Part shown: positions 20,935-31,472 of the stretch, piece after piece
Numbering within the stretch: the first letter of the stretch is position 1
Layout of the letters: every line of letters starts with the position of its first letter
NCBI GenBank assembly: GCA_922989275.2
Contig: OV277870.1
Location: 38,684,356-38,748,355, forward strand
Reading direction: 5' to 3'
Source: Gari tellinella
Lineage: Eukaryota > Mollusca > Bivalvia > Cardiida > Psammobiidae
Length of the DNA stretch: 64,000 nucleotides
Notes under the pieces: model-generated
What the model was told of the DNA's origin: nothing
The model's input: the letters and a program-made list of their open reading frames with translations, nothing else
The model's database searches: none
Made by a program: the position numbers and the translations under genes

Positions 20935-21255
20935 AGTAGGTTTCATGCTTTTGAAACAGAAGAACAGTTTAATATGCGTGGCAAACAGTTTGGATCCACG
21001 AGGCGTCTAATCTGGGTCCAAATTGTTTCCAAATGTTAGACAAGTCATGCTTTTGAAACAGAAGAACAGTTTAATGTGCGTGGCAAAAAGTTTGGATCCA
21101 CGAGGCGTCTATTCTGGGTCCAAATTGTTTGCAAATGTTAGGCAAGTCATGCTTTTGAAACAGAGGAAAAGTTTAATATGCGTGGCAAACAGTTTGGATC
21201 CACGAGGCGTCTAATCTGGGTCCAAATTGTTTGAAAATGTTAGGCAAGTCATGAT
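20935..21255 (+). repeat. Tandem array of three 102-bp units built from a cassette-1 core
   Basis: CATGCTTTTGAAACAG recurs at 20944, 21046 and 21148. Each unit holds GGCAAACAGTTTGGATCCAC, GAGGCGTCTAATCTGGGTCC and AAATTGTTTGCAAATGTTAG. The hairpin's central GATCAGAC/GTCTGATC stem is largely deleted. 102 is a multiple of 3, so the ORF at 21023-21214 is a by-product of repetition. Confidence 0.85.
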
Positions 21256-21325
21256 TACTGCTTAGCATGATAAGGGTTAAAACACAAAGTCTACAGCCAA
21301 TGCGGTTTCTCACTAAAACACGTAC

Positions 21326-21436
21326 TAGTGCAGTCCACTTCGTCACTTCCGTCTGGGCAGTGTACCTCGTCATCGCATTGTAAACTCGATTCGATGCAAT
21401 TTCCCCGACCACAATCGAACTGACCATCCGAACAGG
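21326..21436 (-). CDS. LDLa exon
   Basis: Complete LDLa repeat, spacing C-x6-C-x4-C-x6-C-x5-C-x8-C, with DGQFDCGRGNC and a perfect calcium motif CPDGSDEVDC. Acceptor CTTTTAG, donor GTACGT at 21325-21320, phase 1-1. It closely resembles the exon at 35203-35313 (shared CSDGQFDCG and HCPDGSDEV), which points to duplication. Its upstream neighbour (24582-24692) resembles 35605-35715, so the two exons were probably duplicated as a pair. Confidence 0.9.
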
Positions 21437-21493
21437 CTAAAAGGAAACAATAGAAAGAGAATTTACAAATTTTTAATTTTGAACCCGACTTAA

Positions 21494-21712
21494 CTCTTTT
21501 GCCAAATCAATCGCGAGATTTTTACCTCCCCCCATCCCCTCCTTCATCGCTCATTGTCGTCTGCTTTAATTTGCAAAATCGTTTTCAAGTAATACACAAT
21601 GTAGTATGACTTAAAACATATCGATATGAGTGTCAAACAGTTCGGATCCTGATCAGACGCCACGTTACGCGTCGTCCTTTCAGGGTCCAAACTGTTTGCA
21701 AAGTCGCCGTTT
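21494..21712. mobile_element. Family J MITE, right part cut off by the RTE-like LINE
   Basis: TTAA at 21490-21493 is followed by CTCTTTTGCCAAATC. The body TTGTCGTCTGCTTTAATTTG and the hairpin (about 21634-21700, CAGTTCGGATCCTGATCAGA) are family J. Immediately after GTCGCCGTTTT the LINE 3' end begins. The missing MITE end may be TTTGGCGACGTTAAAA near 24280-24295. Confidence 0.7.
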
Positions 21713-21727
21713 TACTTACTTACTTAC

Positions 21728-22678
21728 TTAATCCTGATTTGATTTGTCATTTGCTGCGGGTGTCCCACCATCTGTGGTAGGCAGCAGGCGGCTAGTTTGT
21801 CTGATACTTGATCGCCAAGCAGCTCTGTCAAGTGGGTTCACATCTAGGTTGCATGCATTAATGTCAGCCTTAACACAATCTGAACATGATTTTCTCGGTC
21901 TCCCACGCAGTCTTGGGCTCTGAATCTCCATGTTGGTGATGGACTTAATAGAGGAAGTGGATCTAACGACATGTCCATACTATCTAAGGCGCCTAGAGCG
22001 TAAGGCAGTTGTCACCTCCTGTAACCCCAGCCTGGTACACAACAACTGGGTCGGAATGTCATCATGGGGCTTGGCGCCATAGATCTATCGGATCATTGCT
22101 CTATCATTTCTGCGTAGCCGCTGTAAGTCTGGAGCTGTCGGGGCCCATGTTTCGCTACCATGGAGAAGAGCAGAGCGGACACAGGTGTCAAACACTTTCC
22201 CACGGTTTGTGAGGGATATGTGCTTGGATGTCAATATTGGCAGGAGCTTCCTGAATTTACCACAGGCAGTACAACATCTGGTTACTATGGCAAGAGAGCA
22301 ACCACCAGCAGCACACAACATGTCACCAAGATAGCAGAAGCTGGCTTCAACATCAAGCAGGGTTCCATCTATGTCCACTTGTGTGACTGGTCTGCCATCG
22401 ATTGGACGTGCTTGTCCAAGACATCTAGGACACATGTAGTTTGGGTTGGCAACAAGTCTCCCTGGGATTCCACTGCACTTCTTGTGCACCCATAGTAAGC
22501 ACTGCGAGCACATGATGGCATTAACTCCAACGCCGCTCCGACAGACTGCACAGGGGAAGGCATCAGTATCACGAAGGACATCAAGGCCGGGTCCCGTGAT
22601 CATGAATTTGGTTTTCTTCATGTTGACTCTCAGCCCTTTGCTCTCCATACTCTCCTTCCATGCCTTCAGCTTTGTCAC
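21728..22678 (-). pseudogene. RTE-like C-terminal region with PHD-like zinc finger
   Basis: One frame of 317 codons with two internal TAG stops. Both are at sites where the family has Trp (AMIR*IYGAK and RRLR*YGHVV), so TGG-to-TAG changes are likely. It contains MESKGLRVNMKKTKFM (post-YADD block), then a C4HC3 pattern CAVC, CSQC, WVHKKC, CPRC, then FCYLGDM, LLHGSETW, and the tail RGRPRKSCSDCVKADINAC with RAAWRSSIR. The zinc finger between RT and the tail is known in one group of invertebrate RTE-like elements. Confidence 0.85.
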
Positions 22679-23596
22679 GCAGCAGCCATGATGGCAAGGT
22701 CGTCAGCATAAAGGAGTTCCCAAGGCACACCAGAGCGGAATTCTCGTGATAGCGCTTCCAGAACGAAGAGGAGAGGACTCAAAACAAATCCCTGATGGAC
22801 ACCAACTCCTACACTAAACTTCTCATTGTATTGCCCGTTCACTCGCACTCGGCTCCTTGCATTTGCATACATTCCCTGGATGATACGTATAGCCCACTCC
22901 TCCACACCAAGGATCCTCAGAGCCCACCAAAGGACTTTCCTTGGGACACGATCGAACGCTTTTTCTAGGTCGACAAAGGCAAGATACAATTTCTTATTTC
23001 TTGCAATGTGCTTTTCCTGCAGCTGGCGGATGATGAAGATTGCATCAGTGGTGCCCTGGCCAGGCACAAAGCCAAAACTGCATCTTGTCGATGCTAACAA
23101 TCCTACGGATGGAGTTGTCCAGTACACCCTCCAGTAGCTTCATAACTTGGTCAGTAAGCTTTAGCCCTCGGTAATTCCCACGGTCGAGGGCATCGCCTTT
23201 ACCCTTATAGAGGTTGAGTATAAAGCTTTCCTCCCAATCCATTGGAACCTCACCAGCTCGGAAAACCGCCTCAGTCAAATCCCTCAGCATCTCTATTCCC
23301 TCCTCACCTGCAGCTTTCAGCATCTCAGCAATGATACCTGATGGACCAGCTGCTTTGCCGCATTTCATTTTCTTCAGAGCATTCCGGATTAGATCCAGTG
23401 TGACTGGTGGGGATGGGCCTTCCACAGGAGCAATCTCAGGGAGTAGGTCACTGGGCAACTCAAACTCAACGTTCAGCAACCTAGCATAGTGCTCAACCAA
23501 GGCTTTCATCTTCTCATCCTCACTGAGGGATAACTCTCCTGCATCATTCACGCTTATAGGCCTCGTTGTAGGTAGCTTTGGCCTCGTTTGCCTCAC
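22675..23596 (-). pseudogene. RTE-like reverse transcriptase, frameshifted
   Basis: The upstream frame (23596-23045) gives KKMKCGKAAGPSGIIAEMLK, WEESFILNLYKGKGD and YRGLKLTDQVMKLLE. One extra T near 23075 shifts it to the second frame (23127-22675), which gives FGFVPGQGTTDAIF, LAFVDLEKAFDRVPR (motif A), VGVHQGFVLSPLLF (motif B region) and ELLYADDLAIMAAA (motif C). Just after YADD a deletion and frameshift join it to the C-terminal frame at 22678. The catalytic D and YADD are intact locally. Confidence 0.88.
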
Positions 23597-23645
23597 TTAG
23601 CTTGCCAGCCTTGACCAGGGTAACGTGCTCGCTTCGTCTTTACAG

Positions 23646-24280
23646 CTACATCAACTTTGTCATCCCACCACCAGGTTTCCCTTTTCCATTGGTGGTTCTT
23701 AGAGAGACCACATACCTCTGAGGCTGTATCCAGGATAGTGTTTTCAGTCTTAACCACACATCTTCCACATCATCAGAAACAATGGTAGCAGTTGCAGTTA
23801 CTTTATCCTTGAAGGTAGCATGGTACTCTTTAGCCGTCGCTGGGTCCCTGAGTTTCCAGGAGCGGATACGTGGAGTGAAGTTGCGCTTTTTTGCCTTTGG
23901 CAAGCTGACATTGAAATCGCAAACAAGTAGGTTGTGCTGTTGGGCGCATTCTTCACTCGGGATAACCTTGACGTCGTAAACTGCTGTGTGAAAGCTCTGA
24001 CGGTAGAGTATATAATCGATCCGAGTCTTGTGATTGCCTGAGCAGTAAGTGACTAGATGGGACTCTCTCTTGGTAAAACGGGTGTTGCCAATGACCAGGT
24101 TGTTAGCTACGGCAAACTCTAACAGTCTCTCTCCTTCATTGTTTCTTACTCCAAAACCTCTGCCTCCGTAAACTACCTCAAAACCACAGCCTTCCGTTCC
24201 CACATGACCATTCCAATCTCCAAGTGGAATGAGTACCTCCGATGTTGGGATCTTGGAGACTGCACTCTGGAGTTGGTTGA
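23646..24280 (-). pseudogene. RTE-like AP endonuclease, C-terminal part
   Basis: IPLGDWNGHVG, then GVRNNEGERLLEFA, LVIGNTRFTKR, TRIDYILYRQSF and QQHNLLVCDF are the second half of an APE-type endonuclease; the first half is missing. The frame is lost near 23745 and again near 23620; in a neighbouring frame NHQWKRETWWWDDKV follows, the usual start of the linker. Confidence 0.85.
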
Positions 24281-24581
24281 CGTTTGGCGACGTTAAAAGT
24301 GATATAGTTAATAAAAAACAATCCAGGGTCTTTCGTAACGTTGAAAATCGACAACGTGTCTGCTTTAAGTAGAGAATCGACCCAGGGTCGTTTTTAACCC
24401 TTTACTCCTTAGCCAGTTTTATCGTTTTGAAGACAGATTGTTTCTTAGACTAGATCTAGTATTATTCTTCGAGCAAAGTTTCACAACACCTTTCATGAAA
24501 AGTAAGCTCACCCGCAAACTACCCAAAGAGAAACGAAATTCAAATCACACAGCGCCTAATTAGGTTAAAAGATCAACGTAC

Positions 24582-24692
24582 TGCAATTCTGTTCGTCAGA
24601 TCCATCTAAGCAGTCTGTGACACTGTCACATATCTTTGCTGGAGAAAGACATTTATCCCCGCACGAGAACTCTGTGACAAGGCACTCGGGAT
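24582..24692 (-). CDS. LDLa exon
   Basis: Complete LDLa repeat of the short-loop type C-x6-C-x3-C-x6-C-x5-C-x8-C, with TEFSCGDKC and CLDGSDEQNC. Acceptor ATTTTCAG, donor GTACGT, phase 1-1. It resembles the exons at 35605-35715 and 36290-36400. It joins in frame to 29209-29316 upstream and 21326-21436 downstream. Confidence 0.9.
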
Positions 24693-24805
24693 CTGAAAAT
24701 AACACATAATTCCGTCAGCAGTTGGGTTAGGCAGTAATTCTTTAAAGAAACGTGTAGATATTGAAAACCTCCTTAGTGGCTGCTACCTCAAAGTTAGATT
24801 ACACA

Positions 24806-25092
24806 TTAACCCATCTGTACCCAATGAATGTTTCCATGCTTATATCTTAGATAAGTCAATTTTCATCACAGGGGTTCCTGGTTTAAACATTCATTTTCGT
24901 TTTGTTTTATAGTTAAACGTATTTCAGGAAGCAGTGTTAATTCTGATTCATAATGCGGTGTCTAATCAGAATTAACACTGCTTCCTGAAATAATTTTAAC
25001 TATAAAACAAAACGAAAATTAATGTAAAATACACTGTTTGCATATGTCCCATATATGGGATAGTGGAGTCAAAGTGGACACAGATGGATTAA
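24806..25092. mobile_element. TTAA-flanked foldback with 57-bp inner arms
   Basis: TTAACCCATCTGT and ACAGATGGATTAA form the ends. Inside, 24892-25019 is a long stem: ATTTTCGTTTTGTTTTATAG and its complement outside, CAGTGTTAATTCTGATT and AATCAGAATTAACACTG inside. No ORF. Confidence 0.8.
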
Positions 25093-25239
25093 GCAACGAA
25101 CTTTATAATTTAAACTATTTTATAAAACCTTGAATATGTGCTTATTTAAAATCAATCTAAAATACAATTAGTATGAAACCATCGTGTCTTATCTAGATCC
25201 AAACTGTTTGCAAATAACTATTGTGCACATGGAACAGCA

Positions 25240-25452
25240 GTGTAGACGGTCCGTCTAAAGACACCAAACCTCTCAAAACCTCCCCAAACCACTTTTTAAA
25301 ACAAGTTTTCCATATTCTAGCAGATGGTAGCTTAACGCAGGCTTGAATTAAAGCAGAATGCGCCTTCAGGCGCATTCTGCGTTACTTTCAACCTGCTTTA
25401 AGTTGATATATGTCTTCAAAACCAGAAAGGGGCTATTGGATAATGGGTTAAT
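25240..25452. mobile_element. Family D MITE, left end lost
   Basis: Hairpin 25325-25402 (AAGCAGAATGCGCC TTCA GGCGCATTCTGC) and the right body GGGGCTATTGGATAATGGG next to TTAA. The left side is replaced by other sequence, including CTAGATCCAAACTGTTTGC, the right arm of a cassette-1 hairpin. Confidence 0.65.
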
Positions 25453-25870
25453 ATCTAGAAGTAACAGTGTATAGCTATCTTAAGTTTTTTACGAGTTGCT
25501 CCCCTTGAAATGAAAAACATCGCAGATTTAACTTTAATTTAACATTTGTTTTATTATTTTAGCCTTAATTTGCCCAAGCTAGGCAGTATGTGATTAGATA
25601 CGTAGGAGTTTAAGTAGTTTTTGGTTGTTTTCTAAGTGATTTGGAGAGGTTTGGAGCGGTTTGGGAAAGTTTGGGGAGGTTTGGAATCTTCAGCCTGTGG
25701 ATATCGGTTAATATCTAGAAGTAACAGTGTATAGCTATCTTAAGTTTTGTACGTGTTGCTCCCCTTGAAATGTAAAAACATCGTAGATTTAATTTTAATT
25801 TAACATTTGTTTTATTATTTTAGCCTTCATTCGCCCATGTTAAAGTTTCATGGTCTTTTCAGACCTTTTT
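25448..25870 (+). repeat. 116-bp direct repeat, two copies 260 bp apart
   Basis: TTAATATCTAGAAGTAACAG ... GTTTTATTATTTTAGCC is at 25448-25563 and again at 25708-25823 with few changes. Between them is a short GGTTTGGA-type repeat (GTTTGGAGCGGTTTGG) whose complement is found at about 25255-25295. Confidence 0.85.
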
Positions 25871-26139
25871 TAATGTCTGAAATACAATAACGGTTAATAA
25901 TAATGTTTGAACATTCTTATGGGCCAAACTGATCTATGAAATGTTGAAGACAGACCTAAATCACCAAAAAGGGCGATTTAAAACCATAACAAACCGAAAA
26001 TAGAAATTCTGACATAAACAATACCGCACGGCTTAGTGTCACGTTATACGGCCGGGATCAATTCCAGAGTGTGCAGACGTGTCCAGAATATTGCTATAAA
26101 ATGAGCCACATTTATACATAAACAGCATTTTTTTTATCA

Positions 26140-27430
26140 ATATAATTAACATTTTTTATTGGATCTTCCCCAAACTTGCTGAAAATGTTCATTGATATAA
26201 AATTTAGATTTCGTTTAATTACTACTAAAATCGCATAAGGCATGCCGGAGTAATTTCCCTTTAATTATTACAAAATGACTGTTTAAGCCTTTTTTGCCCT
26301 CTAACACAAACAGTTTTTATCGGATCTTCACCAAACTTGCATCAAATGTTTAATAATATAAAATCTTGGTCCAGTTTGATTTCTATTAAAATCGCATTAA
26401 TCATGTCTGAGTTTTTGCCCTTAAAGTATTAAAAAATGATTGTTTCAGCATGTTTTTCTCTTTTACACAAATACTTTTATTGAATCTTCACCAAACTTGC
26501 TGAAAATGTTCATTAATACAAAATCTAGGTTTAGTGGGATTACTACTAAAATTGCATAAGGCACGTCGGAGTAATTGCCCTTTAGTTATTAAAAAATGAC
26601 TGTTTCAGCCTTTTTTGCTCTCTAACACAACCTGTTTCTATCGGATCTTCACCAAACTTGCATTAAATGTTTATTGATATAAAATGTAGGTACAGCTTAA
26701 TTATTACTAAAATCAAATAAGGCATGTCTGAGTGTTTGCACTTTATGTATTAAAAAATGACTATTTAAGCATTTTTTGCTCTCTAACACATACAGTTTTT
26801 ATTGGATATTCACCAAACTTGTTGAAAATGTTTATTCATATACAATCTAGGTCAACCATGTTAAATACTAAAATCGCACAAGGCATGTTGGAGCTATTGC
26901 CCTTGAATAATTAAAATTGCCTACTTCAGGTTTGTCAGCTTTCTGACTCAAACAGTTTTAATTGGACCTTCTCCAAATGTGCTGAAAATAATATTTGTAT
27001 AAAATCTTGGCCCAGTTCTATAAATACCCAAATCGCCGAAGGCATGTTCGAGTTATGGTTCTTCAATTATTAAAATTTTGCTATTTCACCCTTATTTCAG
27101 CCCTGTCCACTATATAACAAGAACAGTTTTTATTCTATTTTAGCCAAATATTTTTTTACCTAGATTTAATACCAATACACATTGTCAGCAAGTTTGGTGA
27201 AGATCCAATAAAAAGTGTTTGTGTTAGAAAGCAGAAAATGCTGAAGCAGTCATTTTTTAATTATTCAAGGGCAATAACTCAGACATGCTTCATGCGATTT
27301 TGTTAGTTATTGAACCTAACCTAGATTCTATACTAATACACATTTATAGAAAGTTTGATGAAAATCCAAAAAAAGTGTTTGAGTTAGAGAGCGGACAAGG
27401 CTGAAACAGTCATTTTCAGTCAGTTTGAAG
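26140..27430. repeat. 160-bp tandem array with inverted right end
   Basis: Six units of about 160 bp run 26140-27100, marked by CACCAAACTTGCTGAAAATG at about 26170, 26330, 26489, 26650, 26812 and 26972. Each also has AAAATCGCATAAGGCATG and CTCTAACACAAACAG. From about 27170 the same unit continues on the opposite strand (AGCAAGTTTGGTGAAGATCC) for about 1.7 units, so the array folds back. Confidence 0.88.
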
Positions 27431-27539
27431 ATCCTCGGTATTTCTTTTGATACGGTCACCAACAGTGATTAATATTTACAAGTTGTGACTGGATCTCATT
27501 GGTCAACCCTGTGCCTGCTGGTCGCAACTTTACGGAGTT

Positions 27540-27720
27540 TACAAACTGTTTGAATCTAGAACAGACACCGCGTAACGCGGCGTCTCATCTGGATCAAAAC
27601 TGTTTGACACGCGTCTTAAGGTTTATTTAATTTAAACAACGCATAAATCTAAACTGAACAAATGTTGCAGATGACAATTTCATAGCAGACGTCTGTGCAG
27701 CAGAATAAGGTTTAACCACT
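27540..27720. mobile_element. Family J fragment with cassette-1 hairpin
   Basis: Hairpin about 27548-27607 (GAACAGACACCGCG TAA CGCGGCGTCTCATC). The J-type right body (GCAGATGACAATTTC, GCAGACGTC) ends near TTTAACC. Confidence 0.6.
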
Positions 27721-27727
27721 TCTTTTC

Positions 27728-27918
27728 AGGGCTCCAGATAAGTGAGGATAAACTGAACAAATCCAACATTTTCTAACTCATTTCAGCACCGAATGCTATG
27801 GTGTTACTACTCATTAGAATCGTCTCTTTGAGACGATTCTAATGAGTATGACACCATTGGGTTTAAAAGCAGAAATAAAGATTTTAGTTTTCGAAATACT
27901 CCCCTTATCTGGAGCCCT
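27728..27918. mobile_element. Family G MITE, well preserved
   Basis: AGGGCTCCAGATAAGTGAGG and CCCCTTATCTGGAGCCCT ends. Centre CATTAGAATCGTCTC TTT GAGACGATTCTAATG. CAGCACCGAATGCTATGG and its partner complete the arms. Confidence 0.9.
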
Positions 27919-28159
27919 GTATTTACAGAGTTGTCCTTCTTTCCATTCACATGGGAGGATCTTTTAATCATGCAACACGAATAAATTAAAAAAATATATT
28001 GAAAAGCGAATTTCTTAGATAAATCCGCTTTTTATGAAAGAGGTTTGGCGTCTTTAGACTGACCGGAAGTGAAGATAGATGTTAACTCGGGTAACCATGT
28101 TTGTAAAATAGTATCAATTATCACGTTTTAGCATTATAAAAGTATAAACATGCATTATC

Positions 28160-28445
28160 AAATATGAAAGCAATACCTCTAGGGGTATAGGAGTTATCAG
28201 CATTTTACGAAACCTAAACGCAGATTTCGAAACCTAAACACGGGCCCTAAGTTAAAGGTCAATGCCACTAGGTGCATTTTGTGTACATGGGCAGGTAATG
28301 TCCATTTACACATGCATACTAAATATAAAAGCAATACCTCAAGGGACGTTGGAGACATAAACATTTTCTCGAAACCTAAACCGAGATTTTGAAACCTAAG
28401 CACATGCCCTAAGTTCAAGGTCAAGATCACTGGGGTAAAACGTTT
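28160..28445. repeat. Two diverged units of about 150-160 bp
   Basis: AAAGCAATACCTCNAGGG, CGAAACCTAAAC, CCCTAAGTTNAAGGTCAA and CATGGNNAGGTA recur in order twice. The minus ORF at 28197-28430 is internally repeated for the same reason. Confidence 0.75.
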
Positions 28446-28449
28446 GCGT

Positions 28450-29208
28450 ACATGGAAAGGTATTGACCAAAGCGTATAGAAAGGTTTTGTGCATGTTTAT
28501 AACTGTATACATTGGACCTCTTTTCTTTAGGTGAGGAATGTATTAAATTTGTTCTATGGAGAAAAGGGTTAAAATAGAAAATGTCGACCTTCAATTTGAT
28601 TGTTAAGTGTTATAATGTATAATTGTACATTTTATTCGGAAGCTTAGATACTTTTCAACTTTGAAATGGCGGAAGCAAGTTTTTATTTTCAAATTTCAGA
28701 CTGATTCACACTTGTGTTCAGCTTGGAATCAGATGTAAAACCGGGTGACTCGGTGATACAATATGTTTGAACAATACAAGAAATACTGCATAACGGTTAT
28801 TTTGCGATGGTTTTATTTTTGCTGCATTCGCGATGAATGCGCTGAATACGAAATTTAGAAAACAAAGCAAAAAACTAGTATATAATCGATATATAAGTTA
28901 CATGTACGCATAATAATAGATTCAAGAAAGCTTTCAATGGACATTTCTAATCCTTTCTTGGAAAACAATTGTTTAACAAACAGAAAATAGAGATCGGTGT
29001 GGGGGGGGGGACTTATCAGTCGCGTGATCTGTACTACCAGGATATATCAATGTATACGATTTCGTACACATTGGTCGCATGTGCGGTTTCAGCCTATAAG
29101 AGTCCAATAATTTATGATGACTGGAAACAAATGGGGTTCTCTGTAGTTACGACCGAAGGAAAGTAAAGTTTTTTTTATCAAACCAGAATCAAGAAATATT
29201 ACCGTTAC
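28450..29208. other. Intron sequence, nothing recognised
   Basis: No supported ORF or repeat. A short G10 run is at about 29000-29010. Confidence 0.4.
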
Positions 29209-29316
29209 TTGTAATCTCGTCAGAGCCGTCGAAACAGTCAGAAACCCCATCAAATCGCCATGACTGTGGAATACATTGCCCATTATTACATTCAAATACC
29301 AGATCCCCCTGGCATG
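29209..29316 (-). CDS. Degenerate LDLa exon lacking cysteines 4 and 6
   Basis: Good splice sites (acceptor TTATTGCAG, donor GTAACG), phase 1-1, in frame with both neighbours. It has C1, C2, C3 and C5 ([13 protein letters not shown], then [11 protein letters not shown]). Where C4 should be, the residue is Phe (RFDGVSDC), and the C6 position has no Cys before the splice junction. In LDLa domains C4 pairs with C6, so exactly one disulfide is lost. The calcium loop DGSDE remains. One codon shorter than sister exons. Confidence 0.85.
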
Positions 29317-29366
29317 CTGCAATAAAAAGTATATTTTTCAACCTCAATAACCTCAAACCAACTTAA

Positions 29367-30324
29367 GGGTGTATTAACCCCATACGCGAAATTTCAACGA
29401 ATCAAACTTTTTTCTTTCATGTTTATTTTGGAAAAGCTGTTAATGATAAATGTAAAAATAGGAAAAATCATATGTTGGTGTGCAATATTTTGCACTACGG
29501 CAATTTGGAAAAGATGTGTCAAGTTCAGTTTTTTCTCAAAGTTTGTCAAATTTAAAGTATAAGCTTCAGTAAAGTCTATTTTAAATAAAAAATAAACACG
29601 GTAATTTTTTTTATTTTTTTTTTATGTATTTCATGTATATTGAATTTTTTTTCACATAAAAAACCTAAATCAATCCCAAACAGTCACTAGATTTGAGAAA
29701 TATGAATCGTTGAATCAACAAATTGGTTTTTATGGGTAGATCTAATGATATTTTCTATTTTTTTCCTATTTTTCTGAAAAAAAGTAAAAAAACATATTTC
29801 TAGTATCTTACTTGTTCTTATATTGTACCAGATGAAAGCCCATACAAAGGCAATTCAAAATATGAAAAGAAATTGTTAGGTTAGTGTTCATCAAAATTTT
29901 AAATGTTGAAAAAGTTATTAAAGAAAAAGGAGTTATCACCCTTTACAAAATTAACAACGTAGTACCACATCGATGATATTCAAAGCTAAAAAAAATTCCA
30001 ATTGGGTCCCTGTTTTGTCTTAAAGTAGATTCTCCATGAGGAAATACTACCATAGACATGGAATAAATACTACAAAACCAAATTACTATGTTTGTTTGCA
30101 TTTGAAATAGAATTTATTGAAGCGGGTTCTTCAAACAGGACAGAGTAATAAAAATCAAATCCTAATCTGACATACCTTTTAGAAATGGCTGTAGAGCCAA
30201 ATATTGTACACCAATATAGAATGTGTTTATATCCATTCATCGTAAATAGCGCTTCAAAACAAAACTATGATAGAGCGTTTTATATACTTTGTAAATATCA
30301 CAAATTCACGAGTTTAACACACCC
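29367..30324. mobile_element. K-family element, 958 bp, TTAA-flanked
   Basis: TTAA at 29363-29366 and 30325-30328; ends GGGTGTATTAACCCC and GTTTAACACACCC. Strongly AT-rich, no ORF, no strong internal hairpin. A deleted inverted copy is at 2123-2572. TTAA targeting is piggyBac-like, but no transposase supports a superfamily call. Confidence 0.8.
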
Positions 30325-30329
30325 TTAAA

Positions 30330-31070
30330 TCATTACACCGTAAATACGATTTTTTATGTCTCTATTTTATGTGAAGAAATATACATGTTTGCTCAATTAC
30401 AAAAGAAACTGTGCACTTTATTTCTGTTATTATTCATTGACCATTTTCCCGTAATTGGTACCAAAATTTAAATCTGTTCACGAACAATATGGCAGTTATT
30501 TCAGAGTTTGGGGTGCGGTTGTTTAAAATTGATGTTTTTAAAGAAAAGACGAAATGTAATACCAAAGTTGCAATTTAACCCTGAGAATCTTGAGAATCAG
30601 ACTGTGTTCAGTTTGGAATTTTATGTCGGTTTAGTTGTAATCTTATGCTATTTTTATCGGTATCGTATGTGTCCATCTTTGTTCATGATGCAAACGACAA
30701 TGAGACATCGAGTAGACCTTAAGTGTCTTATAACTACGCCGGGAATGAAACGTTGTCGCCAAGGGTCGCTTAATAACATTTCAATTCTAGACTCGGTTGA
30801 GATCAGCTTATTTCAATCATCGACTCATGACAGATTCTATATTTCTCCTAAAACGCCTCGTGCGAGCATCATGGTGACTAAGGATATTAGTATCTACGAG
30901 TACGCAGTACTCTATGTGTGCATATGTGTGTGCATATAGGTATGGATGTACAGTTATGTAGTAGTTATGTATGAATACATATGTATTGGGTAGATGTGCA
31001 TGCAAAGTATAGTTTATCGTGTATGTATATTATATTTCAATATAATGTTACTAACTCTATCAAGTAGAGT
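30330..31070. other. No gene supported; one unassigned ORF
   Basis: A 143-codon ORF at 30508-30939 starts at TTG, has no recognisable domain and ends in a TGTGTGCATATG repeat. It is within an intron-sized gap of the host gene on the other strand. I do not call it a gene. Confidence 0.3.
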
Positions 31071-31074
31071 TCTA

Positions 31075-31216
31075 ACTCCTTCACTAATTTTTCCTTTGGT
31101 ATAATAGCATTGTAAACAGTTTGGATTCTAAACAGATGCCGATAACTCGGTGTCAGATCAGGATCTAAAATGTTTGGCACTCATATTGACATAACTGCAG
31201 TCATAACGAAAACTGG
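31075..31216. mobile_element. Family J fragment with decayed hairpin
   Basis: AACTCCTTCACTAA at the left; hairpin about 31113-31174 (CAGTTTGGATTCTAAACAGA, CGGTGTCAGATCAGGATC); it ends at the TTAA that starts the next element. Confidence 0.55.
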
Positions 31217-31220
31217 TTAA

Positions 31221-31472
31221 CCCATTACCCAATAGCCTGTTCCTAGTTCTTAAGAGAACAAACCACCTAAAGCGGGTAGAAAGTAAACCAGAATATGTCT
31301 AAAGGCGCATTCTGCTTTACTGACTGCTTGATTTATGCTACGATCTGATAGAATATAGAAAATATCTCTTATGTTACATATTCATGACTGCATAATGTGG
31401 AACTATTTTCTTCAGTAGTAAAATAAACTAAAGGCGTGAAGATGCGTATTTAAGTAATTAAAGGGTAATGGG
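31221..31472. mobile_element. Family D MITE with clear TTAA borders
   Basis: TTAA at 31217-31220 and 31473-31476; ends CCCATTACCCAATAGCC and AAAGGGTAATGGG. The cassette-2 hairpin (about 31255-31330) is damaged (AAACCAGAATATGTC versus GGCGCATTCTGC). Confidence 0.85.

Larger units (their letters stand above)
21711..24280 (-). mobile_element. RTE-like LINE, 5'-truncated, with TAAG-repeat 3' end
   Basis: Antisense element covering part of the AP endonuclease, the RT, a zinc-finger insert and the C-terminal domain. It ends (minus strand) in a short TAAG tandem repeat, as RTE elements often do. Its order resembles the BovB/CFDP2-type RTE ORF. It lies in the intron between two LDLa exons and is antisense to nothing else, since the host gene is on the same strand. 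Multiple frameshifts, an internal deletion and two stops show that it is dead. Confidence 0.88.

Noticed and set aside
20935..21255. Possible CRISPR-like array (regular repeats)
   Set aside because: Units are contiguous 102-bp tandem copies without variable spacers, in a eukaryotic intron; they derive from a MITE core.
30508..30939. 143-codon plus-strand ORF
   Set aside because: TTG start, no recognised domain, repeat-like C-terminus, no homologous copy in the window. It could be a chance ORF; expression data would be needed to revive it.
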